From positions 251,301 to 315,300 of the forward strand of contig JBKEHH010000003.1 of assembly GCA_046710535.1 (NCBI GenBank): a stretch of DNA of 64,000 nt, written 5' to 3'. This document shows, piece after piece, positions 9,487-18,349 of this stretch (within the stretch, counting starts at the first letter, position 1; every line of letters begins with the position of its first letter). The notes beneath the pieces were generated by a model. The model made no database searches. It was given only the letters and a program-made list of their open reading frames with translations, and had not been told where the DNA came from. The position numbers and the translations under genes are program-made. The DNA is from CAWVSB01 sp046710535 (lineage in GTDB: Bacteria; Pseudomonadota; Gammaproteobacteria; Pseudomonadales; CAWVSB01).

Positions 9487-10833
9487 ATGAGTTCAATTAT
9501 CTATCCAACCACTAACTTAAAAGCGACCGAGCAACTATGTATCGAGCGCGGCGACGGCGTTTATATTTATGACAGCAAAGGTAAGCAATATCTAGAAGGC
9601 ATAGCAGGACTTTGGTGCACTGCTTTAGGCTATGGTAATGAAGAGTTGATAGAAGCTGCAACCGAGCAAATGCGGACCCTATCTTTTAGCCATATGTTTG
9701 GCGGCAAAACTCATCAAGTCGGCATCGACTTAGCGGACAAAATCGCTAGTATTGTGCCAGTAGAAAACGCTAGAGTATTTTTTGGCAACTCTGGCTCAGA
9801 TGCCAACGACACACTCGTTAAAATGATTAACTATTCAGCCGAAACAAGCGGCAATGCAAAGCGGCGCAAAATCATTGCTCGCGACCGCGCTTATCACGGT
9901 GTTACAGTTGCCTCAGCATCGTTAACTGGCTTAGCTGCAACTCAAGCTCACTTTCAATTGCCCATAGATGCCCTCGGCATATTGCGCACCGACGCACCGC
10001 ATTTTTATCATCAAGGCTTAGCCGGCGAGACTGAAGATCAATTTGCCGATCGCCTGGCTGAAAATCTAGAACAGCTAATTATCAATAACGACCCTGAAAC
10101 TATTGCCGCTATGATCGCCGAGCCAATCAATGGTGCTGGCGGTGTTATCGTGCCACCAGAAAACTACTTTGCCAAAATTCAGACTGTGCTAGATAAATAT
10201 GGCATCACCATGTGGGCTGATGAAGTGATCACCGGCTTTGGCCGCACCGGCTGTGATTTTGGCTCCACCACCGTTGGCATGAAGCCGAAAATGATGACTC
10301 TAGCCAAGGCTTTATCTTCAGCCTATATGCCGATAAGCGCCGCTATTATTTCAGAAGAGATGTACCAAACCCTGGTAGAGCCCAGCGCTAAAATTGGCGC
10401 ATTTGGCCACGGCTATACTTATAGCGGCCATCCAGTAGCTGCCGCTGTGGCACTTAAAACCATCGAGATTTACGAGCGCGATAACATCTATCAGCGGGCG
10501 GCAAAAACTGGTGAGTATTTGCTAACCAAACTTCATGCGCTCGGCGATCATCCACTGGTTGGAGAAGTCCGCGGCAAAGGTTTATTAGCGGCTATTGAAC
10601 TTATGGCCAACAAAGAGACCAAACAATCATTCAATGATGGTACCGTGGGCAGCTATGCTAATTTGCGCTGCCAGGAAAACGGCTTGATTTGTCGAGCAGT
10701 TGCAGGCAACACCCTAGCCTTTTGCCCGCCGCTAATCATTACCATGGAACAAATTGATGAGTTAATTGAAAAACTCACGCTGTCGTTAAACGAAACTTTA
10801 GCTTATGCACAAAAAGAGCGTTTAATGACTTAA
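9487..10833 (+). CDS. class III omega-aminotransferase (PLP)
   Basis: This protein moves an amino group from an omega-amine or beta-amino acid to a keto acid such as pyruvate. Family signs are GLWCTALGYGN near the N-terminus, FFGNSGSDANDT for PLP phosphate binding, YHGVTVAS, WADEVITGFGRTG, the PLP lysine in TLAKALSSAYMP, and GYTYSGHPVA. I prefer the ATG at 9487 (448 aa) because GGAG lies 6 bases upstream; an ATG at 9457 would add ten residues. An aldehyde dehydrogenase follows 96 bp later, a pairing typical of polyamine or beta-alanine degradation (SpuC-like). The exact substrate cannot be read. Confidence 0.88.
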   Translation: MSSIIYPTTNLKATEQLCIERGDGVYIYDSKGKQYLEGIAGLWCTALGYGNEELIEAATEQMRTLSFSHMFGGKTHQVGIDLADKIASIVPVENARVFFGNSGSDANDTLVKMINYSAETSGNAKRRKIIARDRAYHGVTVASASLTGLAATQAHFQLPIDALGILRTDAPHFYHQGLAGETEDQFADRLAENLEQLIINNDPETIAAMIAEPINGAGGVIVPPENYFAKIQTVLDKYGITMWADEVITGFGRTGCDFGSTTVGMKPKMMTLAKALSSAYMPISAAIISEEMYQTLVEPSAKIGAFGHGYTYSGHPVAAAVALKTIEIYERDNIYQRAAKTGEYLLTKLHALGDHPLVGEVRGKGLLAAIELMANKETKQSFNDGTVGSYANLRCQENGLICRAVAGNTLAFCPPLIITMEQIDELIEKLTLSLNETLAYAQKERLMT

Positions 10834-10929
10834 CCAATGCTTAAGAAATTAAGCTACAACAAACCACCAAAGTTGCGCTAAGCTGTCCGGCTAAGCCAAA
10901 CAACCAGACACTGATTAATGGAGATAGTT

Positions 10930-12348
10930 ATGCAAGCGTACACACAGTTTTATATCGACGGAAAATGGGTAGACCCGGTCAGCTCTACTCCTTGTGAAGT
11001 TGTTAACCCAGCAACAGAAGAAGCTTATGCGACAATTCCATTGGGCTCGCCAGCCGATGTAGACGTAGCCGTTGCTGCGGCAAAGAAAGCGTTTGAAAGT
11101 TTTTCACAGACTAGCCGTGAAGAACGTATCGCTTTGCTTGAAAAAGTCATTGCTGAGTATGCCAATCGCATGGACGATATGGCCGTTGCCATCATGCAGG
11201 AAATGGGCGCGCCAATTAACTTGGCTAAAACGGCACAGGCACCATCAGGCATTGGTCACTTAATGACTGCGCTTGAAGTATTAAAAGAATATAAATTTGA
11301 ATCAGAGCTAGGCGTCGCACAAATCTATAAAGAGCCAATTGGTGTTTGTGGTCTTATTACTCCCTGGAATTGGCCGATCAACCAAGTGGCTTGCAAAGTT
11401 GCGCCAGCGCTTGCTACTGGCTGCACAATGGTATTAAAACCATCAGAAGTAGCACCAATTTCATCAATTATTTGGGCTGAAATTATGGACGCTGCTGGCG
11501 TACCTGCTGGTGTCTTCAACCTCATCATGGGTGAAGGCCCGACGGTTGGTGAAGCCATGTCTGCTCATCCTGATATCGACATGATGTCATTCACTGGCTC
11601 TACTAGAGGCGGCATTGCAGTTGCTAAAGGCGCTGCCGATACAGTTAAGCGTGTTTCGCAAGAATTAGGCGGTAAGTCTGCCAATATCATCTTAGATGAT
11701 GCGGATTTAGAAAAAGCTGTTGGTAACGGTGTTGCTCATTGCATGATGAACACTGGCCAATCGTGTAACGCGCCAACGCGTATGTTAGTGCCGCGCGCGC
11801 AACACGACAGAGCGGTAGAAATAGCGGTTGCCGCTGCCAACAGCATTGTTATTGGCGACCCAACCAGCACTGATACAGTGATGGGGCCAGTGGTTAATGC
11901 CGCGCAATTTTCAAAAATTCAGGGTTTAATTCAAACCGCTATTGATGAAGGCACAACCCTTGCCTGCGGCGGAGCTGGTAGACCTGACGGCATTAGTACC
12001 GGCTTCTATGTTAAGCCAACCATATTCGCTAACGTCACCAATGACATGACTATTGCCCGCGAGGAAGTGTTTGGTCCAGTATTGGCGATATTACCTTATG
12101 ACAGCGACGATGAAGCAGTGAAAATTGCTAATGACACGGTATATGGCTTAGCCGGCTATGTTTCTGGTAGTACCGAAAGAGCGCAAGGTGTTGCTAAGAA
12201 AATACGTGCTGGCATGGTACAAATCAATAGCGCTAGCTTCCCAGGCGAAGCTCCATTTGGTGGTTACAAGCAATCAGGTAATGGCCGCGAATGGGGCGAA
12301 CATGGCTTTGAAGAGTTTTTAGAAACTAAAGCAATCGCTGGCAGTTAA
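10930..12348 (+). CDS. NAD(P)-dependent aldehyde dehydrogenase
   Basis: The enzyme (472 aa) oxidises an aldehyde to the acid. It has the cofactor-site motifs TPWNWPINQ and FTGSTRGG, the general-base glutamate in QELGGKSAN, and the catalytic cysteine in NTGQSCNAPTR, with a C-terminal PFGGYKQSGNGRE loop. The ATG at 10930 follows GGAGAT closely. An ATG at 10918 would contain that ribosome-binding site. It lies downstream of the omega-aminotransferase and probably handles the aldehyde that enzyme makes. It overlaps by 4 bp with the convergent small gene. Confidence 0.9.
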   Translation: MQAYTQFYIDGKWVDPVSSTPCEVVNPATEEAYATIPLGSPADVDVAVAAAKKAFESFSQTSREERIALLEKVIAEYANRMDDMAVAIMQEMGAPINLAKTAQAPSGIGHLMTALEVLKEYKFESELGVAQIYKEPIGVCGLITPWNWPINQVACKVAPALATGCTMVLKPSEVAPISSIIWAEIMDAAGVPAGVFNLIMGEGPTVGEAMSAHPDIDMMSFTGSTRGGIAVAKGAADTVKRVSQELGGKSANIILDDADLEKAVGNGVAHCMMNTGQSCNAPTRMLVPRAQHDRAVEIAVAAANSIVIGDPTSTDTVMGPVVNAAQFSKIQGLIQTAIDEGTTLACGGAGRPDGISTGFYVKPTIFANVTNDMTIAREEVFGPVLAILPYDSDDEAVKIANDTVYGLAGYVSGSTERAQGVAKKIRAGMVQINSASFPGEAPFGGYKQSGNGREWGEHGFEEFLETKAIAGS

Positions 12349-12557
12349 TTTGCCGGCTGCTGATTGGCTGGGGCACCATAAATCTGATGGTACGCCAGCC
12401 AAAATATAGCACTGCGAGGTACTTCGTGGCGCATATTATGAACTTCAGTGGTAACTTCCGCCACCGTGGTAAATCGTCCAGAGCCCCATACCTGCTGAAT
12501 TTGCTTGCTGATTTCTAAGCCTTTTAATTCCGCGTCGTCATAACGATGCAAGCGCAT
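12345..12557 (-). CDS. small conserved-looking protein of unknown function
   Basis: The frame of 70 codons starts with an ATG four bases after the stop of another small gene and ends inside the 3' end of the aldehyde dehydrogenase. The product is soluble, without signal or membrane segments, and contains an aromatic patch (SAIFWLAYHQIYGAP). I do not recognise a family. The tight spacing with the upstream small gene supports a real two-gene unit. Confidence 0.55.
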   Translation of the reverse strand: MRLHRYDDAELKGLEISKQIQQVWGSGRFTTVAEVTTEVHNMRHEVPRSAIFWLAYHQIYGAPANQQPAN

Positions 12558-12561
12558 AAAG

Positions 12562-12729
12562 TTACTCGCCTTGCTCGGTCTGTTCGCGTCTATCTGCCCC
12601 AGAGCGACGCTCTAACTCTAATGGCAGATCAACGTCGAATACTCTTCTATCACTGCTCTCGCCGCGCTCTTCTAGCACCGCTTCTACTTTGTCTATCATA
12701 GTTGGGCTAACTTTCTTTTCATTCGTCAT
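12562..12729 (-). CDS. small charged protein, unknown function
   Basis: A 55-codon gene starting MTNEKKVSPTMIDKVEAVLE and ending GADRREQTEQGE. AGGAG sits six bases before the ATG, a strong ribosome-binding site. The protein is highly charged and contains ERRSGADRR, a short arginine-rich pattern seen in many small uncharacterised gammaproteobacterial proteins. It has no membrane segment. It precedes the 70-aa gene by 4 bp and is probably co-transcribed. Confidence 0.55.
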   Translation of the reverse strand: MTNEKKVSPTMIDKVEAVLEERGESSDRRVFDVDLPLELERRSGADRREQTEQGE

Positions 12730-12896
12730 AGCAATCTCCTTTACGCTAAATTCCTATTCATAAGCTCAATCTTAGTTAACGACAATATCCTAATCTACGC
12801 CAAGCTCGCATATAACTGCAACCTTAAATCACTTAATTTAATCCCAAAAATTCAATTCTCTTTGAGCTAAGTAACAATCAGCTTTAATACAGGCAT

Positions 12897-12920
12897 AAAA
12901 AAGCCAGAGCATGCTCTGGC
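12897..12920 (-). terminator. Rho-independent terminator of dsbA
   Basis: The sequence GCCAGAGCATGCTCTGGC at 12903-12920 is a perfect palindrome giving an 8-bp stem. On the minus strand it is followed by TTTTTT. It lies 20 bases after the dsbA stop. Confidence 0.88.
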
Positions 12921-12940
12921 ATTGTTAACTGTGCTAACAA

Positions 12941-13579
12941 TTACTTATTGTTGCGCTCAAGCTCTATCAAATAATCGGCAACCGCCAACATTCCAGCGTC
13001 GCCAGCCATGCTGCCGCTAATTCGATATTTACCATTAACCATAAGCTCTGGAGTGCCTTGCAAGCCAGCGCCTTTAGCCCGCGCTGTGGCTTGACGAATT
13101 TGGCTACTAACCCCAAAAGAATTATATACTTTGCTAAACTGCTCTTTATCAACGCCGTATTTAGCGAAAAAGTCAGCTAGCGCTGCTTCACTGGATAAAG
13201 GATTACGTTCATTGTTCATGGCCGAAAAAATAGCGCCATGCATAGTTTCACTAACACCCAATACTTGTGCTGCATAAAAAGCTCGAGCATGTGCTTCCAT
13301 CGGATTTGGCCGCCAAATTGCCGGCGAACCTTCAACTACAACATCGTCAGGCAAAGTTTTTTTCCACTGCTCCAGCTCTGGTTCAAAGTTATAACAATGA
13401 ACGCAGCCGTACCAAAAAAACTCTATCACCTCTATTTTACCGGGGTGGCGTGATGGCACAGGTTTAGTAATACGTTCAAAATGTGTACCTTCAACAAACT
13501 TAGCATTGTCTTCCGCAGCGCACGCTGCCAACGGAAATATTAAACATGTAACCAATATTGCTAAACTTTTTTTAAACAT
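12941..13579 (-). CDS. dsbA: thiol:disulfide interchange protein DsbA
   Basis: DsbA is the periplasmic oxidant that puts disulfides into exported proteins and is recharged by DsbB. The 212-aa precursor has a signal peptide (MFKKSLAILVTCLIFPLAACA) and a thioredoxin fold. Its active site is CVHC, in place of the E. coli CPHC, within FFWYGCVHCYNFEP. A conserved cis-proline loop (GTPELMVNGKY) lies near the C-terminus. The ATG at 13579 has GGAGA just upstream; the TTG four codons earlier contains that signal. The signal peptide also fits a lipoprotein (LAAC), as in some relatives. It follows the cytochrome c4/c5 genes, as in Pseudomonas. Confidence 0.94.
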   Translation of the reverse strand: MFKKSLAILVTCLIFPLAACAAEDNAKFVEGTHFERITKPVPSRHPGKIEVIEFFWYGCVHCYNFEPELEQWKKTLPDDVVVEGSPAIWRPNPMEAHARAFYAAQVLGVSETMHGAIFSAMNNERNPLSSEAALADFFAKYGVDKEQFSKVYNSFGVSSQIRQATARAKGAGLQGTPELMVNGKYRISGSMAGDAGMLAVADYLIELERNNK

Positions 13580-13667
13580 TCTTATCTCCAATTATTTAAT
13601 TGTCACGTGACTGCTAAAGACTACTTTAGCATATTATTGTTCAGTGTTTGAAAGCTCATACACCAAT

Positions 13668-13692
13668 AAAAAAGGCGGCCTAAGCCACCTTT
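13668..13692 (-). terminator. Rho-independent terminator of the cytochrome c4 gene
   Basis: On the minus strand AAGGTGGC-TTAG-GCCGCCTT forms an 8-bp stem with one mismatch and is followed by TTTTTATTGG. It lies within 45 bases of the cytochrome c4 stop. Confidence 0.8.
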
Positions 13693-13710
13693 TCTAACTA
13701 CCTCTATAAC

Positions 13711-14334
13711 TTAGTGCAGGCCTTGAATGTAACTTGCAACCGCTCTCATTTCTAAATCGCTCATACGACTAACAATGTCTCGCATAATACGCGTTTCACC
13801 ATCATTAGCGCGGCCTTTCTCAGGCTCTTCAGCACCAGTACGAAATGCTTTTAACTGCGCTTCGATGTACTCGGCATGCTGACCACCCAATTTTGGGAAG
13901 CCCGCGGGAGCATTACCTGCGCCGGTCGGCGAGTGGCAAGCGGTACAAGCAGCAATACCAATTTCGCTGTTACCAGCGCGATAAATACGCTCGCCAAGTT
14001 CAACTAGGTCTGCTTTCGCTTGGCCAATAGTACCCGTTTGCGAAGCATAATAAGCAGCGATGTCAGCTATATCTTGCTGCGACATATTATCTAATACCCC
14101 AGCCATTGTTAGCACAACACGTCGCCCTTCATGGATGTCATTCATTTGCTTGATCAAGTATTTCTCGCCTTGACCGGCCAACTTAGGAAAAGAAGGCACC
14201 GCACTATTACCATCAGCTCCATGACAAGCACCACACATCATCGCTTTATCTTTGCCTGCGCTAGCGTCTCCTTCAGCTTGTACAGACCCAGCCAAGCTTA
14301 GCGCCGTTAATGTTACTAATAATATGCTTTTCAT
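13711..14334 (-). CDS. dihaem cytochrome c4
   Basis: This periplasmic electron carrier (207 aa) has a signal peptide (about residues 1-20, ending VQAEG) and two haem c sites, CGACH near residue 34 and CTACH near residue 130. Each is followed later by a methionine-bearing segment as distal ligand. The two-domain layout and length are those of cytochrome c4, which passes electrons to terminal oxidases. The aa3 oxidase cluster in this window is a plausible partner (inference). The order c5-c4-dsbA is conserved near polA in pseudomonads. Confidence 0.93.
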   Translation of the reverse strand: MKSILLVTLTALSLAGSVQAEGDASAGKDKAMMCGACHGADGNSAVPSFPKLAGQGEKYLIKQMNDIHEGRRVVLTMAGVLDNMSQQDIADIAAYYASQTGTIGQAKADLVELGERIYRAGNSEIGIAACTACHSPTGAGNAPAGFPKLGGQHAEYIEAQLKAFRTGAEEPEKGRANDGETRIMRDIVSRMSDLEMRAVASYIQGLH

Positions 14335-14363
14335 CGATGCTCTCTACTAATTAAAAATAAAAA

Positions 14364-14663
14364 TTACTTAGGTGTAACCATGTAATCAATAAGTGCTTTA
14401 AAGTCGTCATTTGAACAGTCAAAACACATACCTTTAGGCGGCATAGCACCCATGCCATTAACCACGCTGGCGACCAATGCATCTGTACCTTTACCAATTC
14501 GTGAAGCCCATTCTGCCTCGACACCTGTTTTTGGCGCACCGGCAGCACCAGAAGAATGACAAGCAATGCATGACTTATTGTACTTATCAATAACTGCTTG
14601 ATCAGCCGAGATAGCTGATGCACTGAATAGAGTTGCCGCTAAAACTAATATTGCTTTGTTCAT
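14364..14663 (-). CDS. monohaem cytochrome c5
   Basis: A 99-aa periplasmic cytochrome with signal peptide MNKAILVLAATLFSASAISA, one haem site CIACH, and a later CFDC pair in the segment MPPKGMCFDCSNDDF. That extra cysteine pair is the known disulfide mark of the cytochrome c5 family. The ATG at 14663 is chosen because AGAGGC precedes it and the signal peptide starts there. The open frame continues 25 codons upstream without support. Confidence 0.92.
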   Translation of the reverse strand: MNKAILVLAATLFSASAISADQAVIDKYNKSCIACHSSGAAGAPKTGVEAEWASRIGKGTDALVASVVNGMGAMPPKGMCFDCSNDDFKALIDYMVTPK

Positions 14664-14802
14664 AGTATTGCCTCTAGAAAGTCGAATCTGAGCAGGCGCG
14701 CTATTACCATGATAGAATTCGCACCGCTTAACTCGCACATTATATACGACAAAACCGCGAACTTAAACTAACCACTACACCTAACCACAACTAAGTATAA
14801 AT

Positions 14803-15417
14803 ATGATTGAAGAGCCAAGAAAACCGGTATTTAACAATGCTAAATATGCTATTAGCGCCGCTAAAGTAAGCCAGTGCCCAGCAGATACTGGCTTTGAAGT
14901 TGCCTTTGCTGGCCGGTCTAATGCAGGCAAATCTAGCGCGCTTAACACACTTACCCGCCAACCACGTCTAGCTAGAACGAGTAAAACCCCTGGCCGCACC
15001 CAATTACTCAATTTCTTTAATTTGACAGAAGATCAGCGACTAGTTGATTTGCCGGGCTATGGTTATGCCAAAGTACCTGAAAGCGTAAAATTAAATTGGG
15101 AAAAGGAGATTATGGCTTACTTTATTGAGCGCCGATCTCTGCAAGGGCTAGTATTAGTGATGGATTCACGTAGGCCGCTTACCCCATTCGATAGCAATAT
15201 GGTGCAATGGTGCCAACAACAACAGTTACCGCTTCATTTACTGTTAACCAAATCTGACAAACTAAAAAAAGGCCCTGCCAATGCAGCCTTATTACAGGTA
15301 GAAAAGGCCATCGCTGGCAGTACTTCGCCCATTAGCGCTCAACTATTTTCATCACTAAAGCGACAAGGTGTAGATACGTTAGAGACTAAATTGAACCAAT
15401 GGCTAATCGGTAGGTAA
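14803..15417 (+). CDS. engB: ribosome-biogenesis GTPase EngB (YihA/YsxC)
   Basis: EngB is an essential small GTPase acting in late assembly of the large ribosomal subunit. The 204-aa protein has the P-loop GRSNAGKSS, the G2 threonine in KTPGRTQ, DLPGYGYA (G3) and TKSD (G4). It is convergent with polA; the same arrangement, with an sRNA gene between them, is found in E. coli and Pseudomonas. Its stop codon lies in the U-run of the small-RNA terminator on the opposite strand. Confidence 0.95.
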   Translation: MIEEPRKPVFNNAKYAISAAKVSQCPADTGFEVAFAGRSNAGKSSALNTLTRQPRLARTSKTPGRTQLLNFFNLTEDQRLVDLPGYGYAKVPESVKLNWEKEIMAYFIERRSLQGLVLVMDSRRPLTPFDSNMVQWCQQQQLPLHLLLTKSDKLKKGPANAALLQVEKAIAGSTSPISAQLFSSLKRQGVDTLETKLNQWLIGR

Positions 15418-15510
15418 AAAAACCCTGGCTGCCTAGGGGAAAACAGTCAGGGGTTGATGCCAGCGTTTACTTGGGGAAATCCGCTGGATAAGACGACAAT
15501 GTCGTGCTTA
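15417..15510 (-). ncRNA. ErsA/Spot 42-like small regulatory RNA
   Basis: The engB-polA gap is the location of Spot 42 (spf) in E. coli and ErsA in Pseudomonas. Read on the minus strand, the sequence forms three hairpins: ACGAC-ATT-GTCGT, then CCAGCG/CGCTGG with a loop containing TTTCCCC, then a terminator CCCTGaCTG/CAGcCAGGG with loop TTTTCCCC and a run of seven T (opposite 15416-15422). C-rich single-stranded loops are the base-pairing type of segment reported for ErsA. The 5' end near 15510 is inferred from the promoter and is uncertain by several bases. Position, structure and promoter agree, but sequence identity to known ErsA was not tested. Confidence 0.72.
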
Positions 15511-15516
15511 CAGTAA

Positions 15517-15543
15517 TGAGAACACCCGCACTCAATTAAGTTC
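15517..15543 (-). promoter_or_regulatory. sigma-E/AlgU-type promoter for the small RNA
   Basis: On the minus strand GAACTT (15543-15538), a 16-base spacer and TCTCA (15521-15517) match the extracytoplasmic sigma factor RpoE/AlgU consensus GAACTT-N16-TCtgA in ten of eleven positions. ErsA in P. aeruginosa is known to depend on this sigma factor. Transcription would begin near 15510, matching the first hairpin. Confidence 0.65.
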
Positions 15544-15622
15544 AAAAAAACACTCGATTTGTACCAATTATTTAACGAAATTTATTTTCATTTTAAAAAA
15601 AGTTAGTTAGCACATGTAAATA

Positions 15623-18349
15623 TTAGTGCGCCTCGTCCCAGTTGGCTCCCTGGCCCACATCAACTACCAGTGGCACCGCCAATTTAGCAGCGGATTCCAT
15701 AATTTCAGCAGCGGTTTGGATAAATCTATCAACAATTGGCGTAGCTACTTCAAACACCAATTCATCGTGCACCTGCATAATCATCCGAGCATCAATACTG
15801 TCAGCCTCCAGCCATTTATCAACGTCAATCATTGCTTGCTTAATAATGTCTGCCGCGGTGCCCTGCATTGGCGCGTTAATGGCGGTGCGCTCAGCGCCTT
15901 GGCGTAACATACCATTGCCGGCATTGATATTTGGCAAATACAATCTTCTACCGCGCAAGGTTTCAACATAGCCTTTGTCTTTTGCCTGTACTTTTATGTC
16001 ATCCATAAAATGAGCTACACCAGGATAGCGATCAAAATATAAATCCATATATTCTTGGGCTTGATGACGACCGACATCTAACTGTTTGGCTAAGCCAAAC
16101 GCCGACATACCATATATAAGACCGAAATTTATCGCCTTAGCACTGCGACGCTGCTCAGTGCTAACCTCTGCTAAGCTAACGTCAAATACCTCTGCAGCGG
16201 TTGCACGGTGAATGTCTAAACCTTCTGCAAAGGCTTTACGCAAGCCCTGATCACCTGATAAATGCGCCATTATGCGCAGTTCAATTTGCGAGTAATCGGC
16301 GGCCACCATCGTATAGCCTTGCGGCGGAATAAACGCCTGGCGAATACGCCGTCCTTCGGCACTTCTAATCGGTATGTTTTGTAAATTAGGATTAGTTGAC
16401 GACAGCCTGCCAGTCGCGGTTACCGCCTGCTGATAAGACGTGTGAACCCTGTTCGAACTGTCAACCATTAATGGCAAGGTGTCAGTATAGGTCGACTTTA
16501 ATTTTGCTAACCCTCGGTACTCCATTAGCACTTTCGGCAAGGGATAATCTAAAGCCAACTCTTGCAGTACTTCTTCAGCTGTAGAAGGCGCCCCCTTTTT
16601 AGTTTTTTTCAATACTGGCAGCTTTAATTTTTCAAACAATATTTCTCCTAACTGCTTAGGCGATGCCAAGTTAAACGGCTGATCTGCCAGCTCATAAGCC
16701 TGTTTTTCTAACTCTTCCAAACGCTTACCTAGCTCTATACTGTGCTGCTGTAGTAAAGCAACATCTAGCAAGGCGCCATTTTGCTCAACCTTGGCTAACA
16801 CTGGCAGCAACGGCATTTCTAGTTCTTTAAAAACTTTAAGTAATTTTTTTTCACGCTTTAATTGGCTATAAATTTCTTCATGCAAGCGCAGTGTAATATC
16901 TGCATCTTCAGCGGCATACGGTGCGGCAACCTCTAGACTTACCTGATTAAAAGTCAGCTGTTTGGCGCCCTTACCTGCCACCTCTTCAAAACTAATGGTT
17001 TTTAAATCCAGATAGTATTGCGCTAGTGAATCCATATTGTGGCGACTAGCGGTAGAATTATTAACATAAGATTCCAGCATGGTGTCGTATTTCATTCCAC
17101 GCATGGTAATGCCATGATTCTTTAATACATGGGCGTCATACTTTAAGTTCTGACCTATCTTTGCCTTGCCTGCATCTTCCAACAAAGGCTTTAGCTGCCC
17201 TAGCACAAACTCTTCACTGAGTTGTTCTGGTGCGTCTATATAGTCATGCCCAAATGGCACATACGCCGCACTGCCCGCCTCCACCGCAAACGACACGCCG
17301 ACTACTTTGGCTGCCATATATTCCACGCTAGTGGTTTCAGTATCAAAGGCAAACTGCTCAGCTTGGGCAAGCTTAATAAGCCATGAAGTAAAAGCTTCGC
17401 TGGTCAACACTAGCTCATAATCACCAGCCACATTGGCGCCCACAGCCTTATCATCAGAGGTGGCTTTATCGTCGCCATCTTTTTTCTGCCAAGACTTAAA
17501 TTCCATTTCAGCAAAGATTGTTTCCAGCGCTTCATCATCCTGTTCGGTTTGCTTTAACTCTTCTATGCCAGCATCTAACGCTACATCCCGCTTTATTGTT
17601 GCCAGTTCGTAAGAGAGGTAAGCGTTATCTTTTTCAGCCGCAAGCTTGTCGCCTAATTTTTTAGCACCTCTAACGGGAACATCTGCTACCGCATCTAAGT
17701 TGGCATAAATTGCATCTATGCCACCCAAGCTTTGTAGCAAACCCAATGCTGTTTTCTCGCCCACACCTGGTACCCCAGGAATGTTGTCAACCTTATCTCC
17801 CATTAACGCCAGCATGTCGATAATTAACTCTGGGCCAACCCCAAACTTTTTCACAACTCCCGCCGGATCCATCACCACGTTTGTCATGGTATTAATTAAG
17901 GTCACATGCTTGTTAACTAACTGCGCTAAATCTTTATCACCGGTGGATACAATCACCGACACTTCTTGCTCCGTCGCTTGCTGGCAATAGGTGCCAATAA
18001 CATCGTCAGCCTCAACTCCTGGCACAACCACTAGCGGCAAACCCATGGCTGCAATCATCTTGTGAATAGGTTCAATTTGGCTGCGCAGCTCATCCGGCAT
18101 AGAAGGGCGGTTGGCTTTATATGCCGGATAAATATCGTCTCGAAAGGTTTTACCTTTGGCATCAAAAATAACCGCAACCGTAGAGCCTGGGTAATCTTTT
18201 ATTAACCGGCGAATCATATTGATTACACCTTTAGCGGCGCCCGTCGGCAAACCTTTAGAGTTAACTAACTCTGGAAGGGCGTGAAATGCTCTATATAAGT
18301 AAGAAGATCCGTCTACGAGAATAATCGGGGCCGTATTTGTGTCTGCCAT
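15623..18349 (-). CDS. polA: DNA polymerase I
   Basis: PolA fills gaps in excision repair and removes RNA primers during lagging-strand synthesis. The 908-aa protein has the N-terminal 5'-3' flap nuclease (DGSSYLYRAFHALP; GDKVDNIPGVPGVGEKTA), a 3'-5' proofreading domain with active residues (FDTETTSVEYM), and the polymerase motifs DYSQIELRIMAHLSG, RRSAKAINFGLIYGMS and MQVHDELVFEV. All three domains look intact and the length is normal. It reads towards the ErsA-like RNA. The upstream region 18350-18687 is shared with a divergent small gene. Confidence 0.97.
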   Translation of the reverse strand: MADTNTAPIILVDGSSYLYRAFHALPELVNSKGLPTGAAKGVINMIRRLIKDYPGSTVAVIFDAKGKTFRDDIYPAYKANRPSMPDELRSQIEPIHKMIAAMGLPLVVVPGVEADDVIGTYCQQATEQEVSVIVSTGDKDLAQLVNKHVTLINTMTNVVMDPAGVVKKFGVGPELIIDMLALMGDKVDNIPGVPGVGEKTALGLLQSLGGIDAIYANLDAVADVPVRGAKKLGDKLAAEKDNAYLSYELATIKRDVALDAGIEELKQTEQDDEALETIFAEMEFKSWQKKDGDDKATSDDKAVGANVAGDYELVLTSEAFTSWLIKLAQAEQFAFDTETTSVEYMAAKVVGVSFAVEAGSAAYVPFGHDYIDAPEQLSEEFVLGQLKPLLEDAGKAKIGQNLKYDAHVLKNHGITMRGMKYDTMLESYVNNSTASRHNMDSLAQYYLDLKTISFEEVAGKGAKQLTFNQVSLEVAAPYAAEDADITLRLHEEIYSQLKREKKLLKVFKELEMPLLPVLAKVEQNGALLDVALLQQHSIELGKRLEELEKQAYELADQPFNLASPKQLGEILFEKLKLPVLKKTKKGAPSTAEEVLQELALDYPLPKVLMEYRGLAKLKSTYTDTLPLMVDSSNRVHTSYQQAVTATGRLSSTNPNLQNIPIRSAEGRRIRQAFIPPQGYTMVAADYSQIELRIMAHLSGDQGLRKAFAEGLDIHRATAAEVFDVSLAEVSTEQRRSAKAINFGLIYGMSAFGLAKQLDVGRHQAQEYMDLYFDRYPGVAHFMDDIKVQAKDKGYVETLRGRRLYLPNINAGNGMLRQGAERTAINAPMQGTAADIIKQAMIDVDKWLEADSIDARMIMQVHDELVFEVATPIVDRFIQTAAEIMESAAKLAVPLVVDVGQGANWDEAH

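Noticed and set aside
13238..13467. Plus-strand open frames opposite dsbA
   Set aside because: Overlap a well-supported gene in full, have no ribosome-binding site and no known product.
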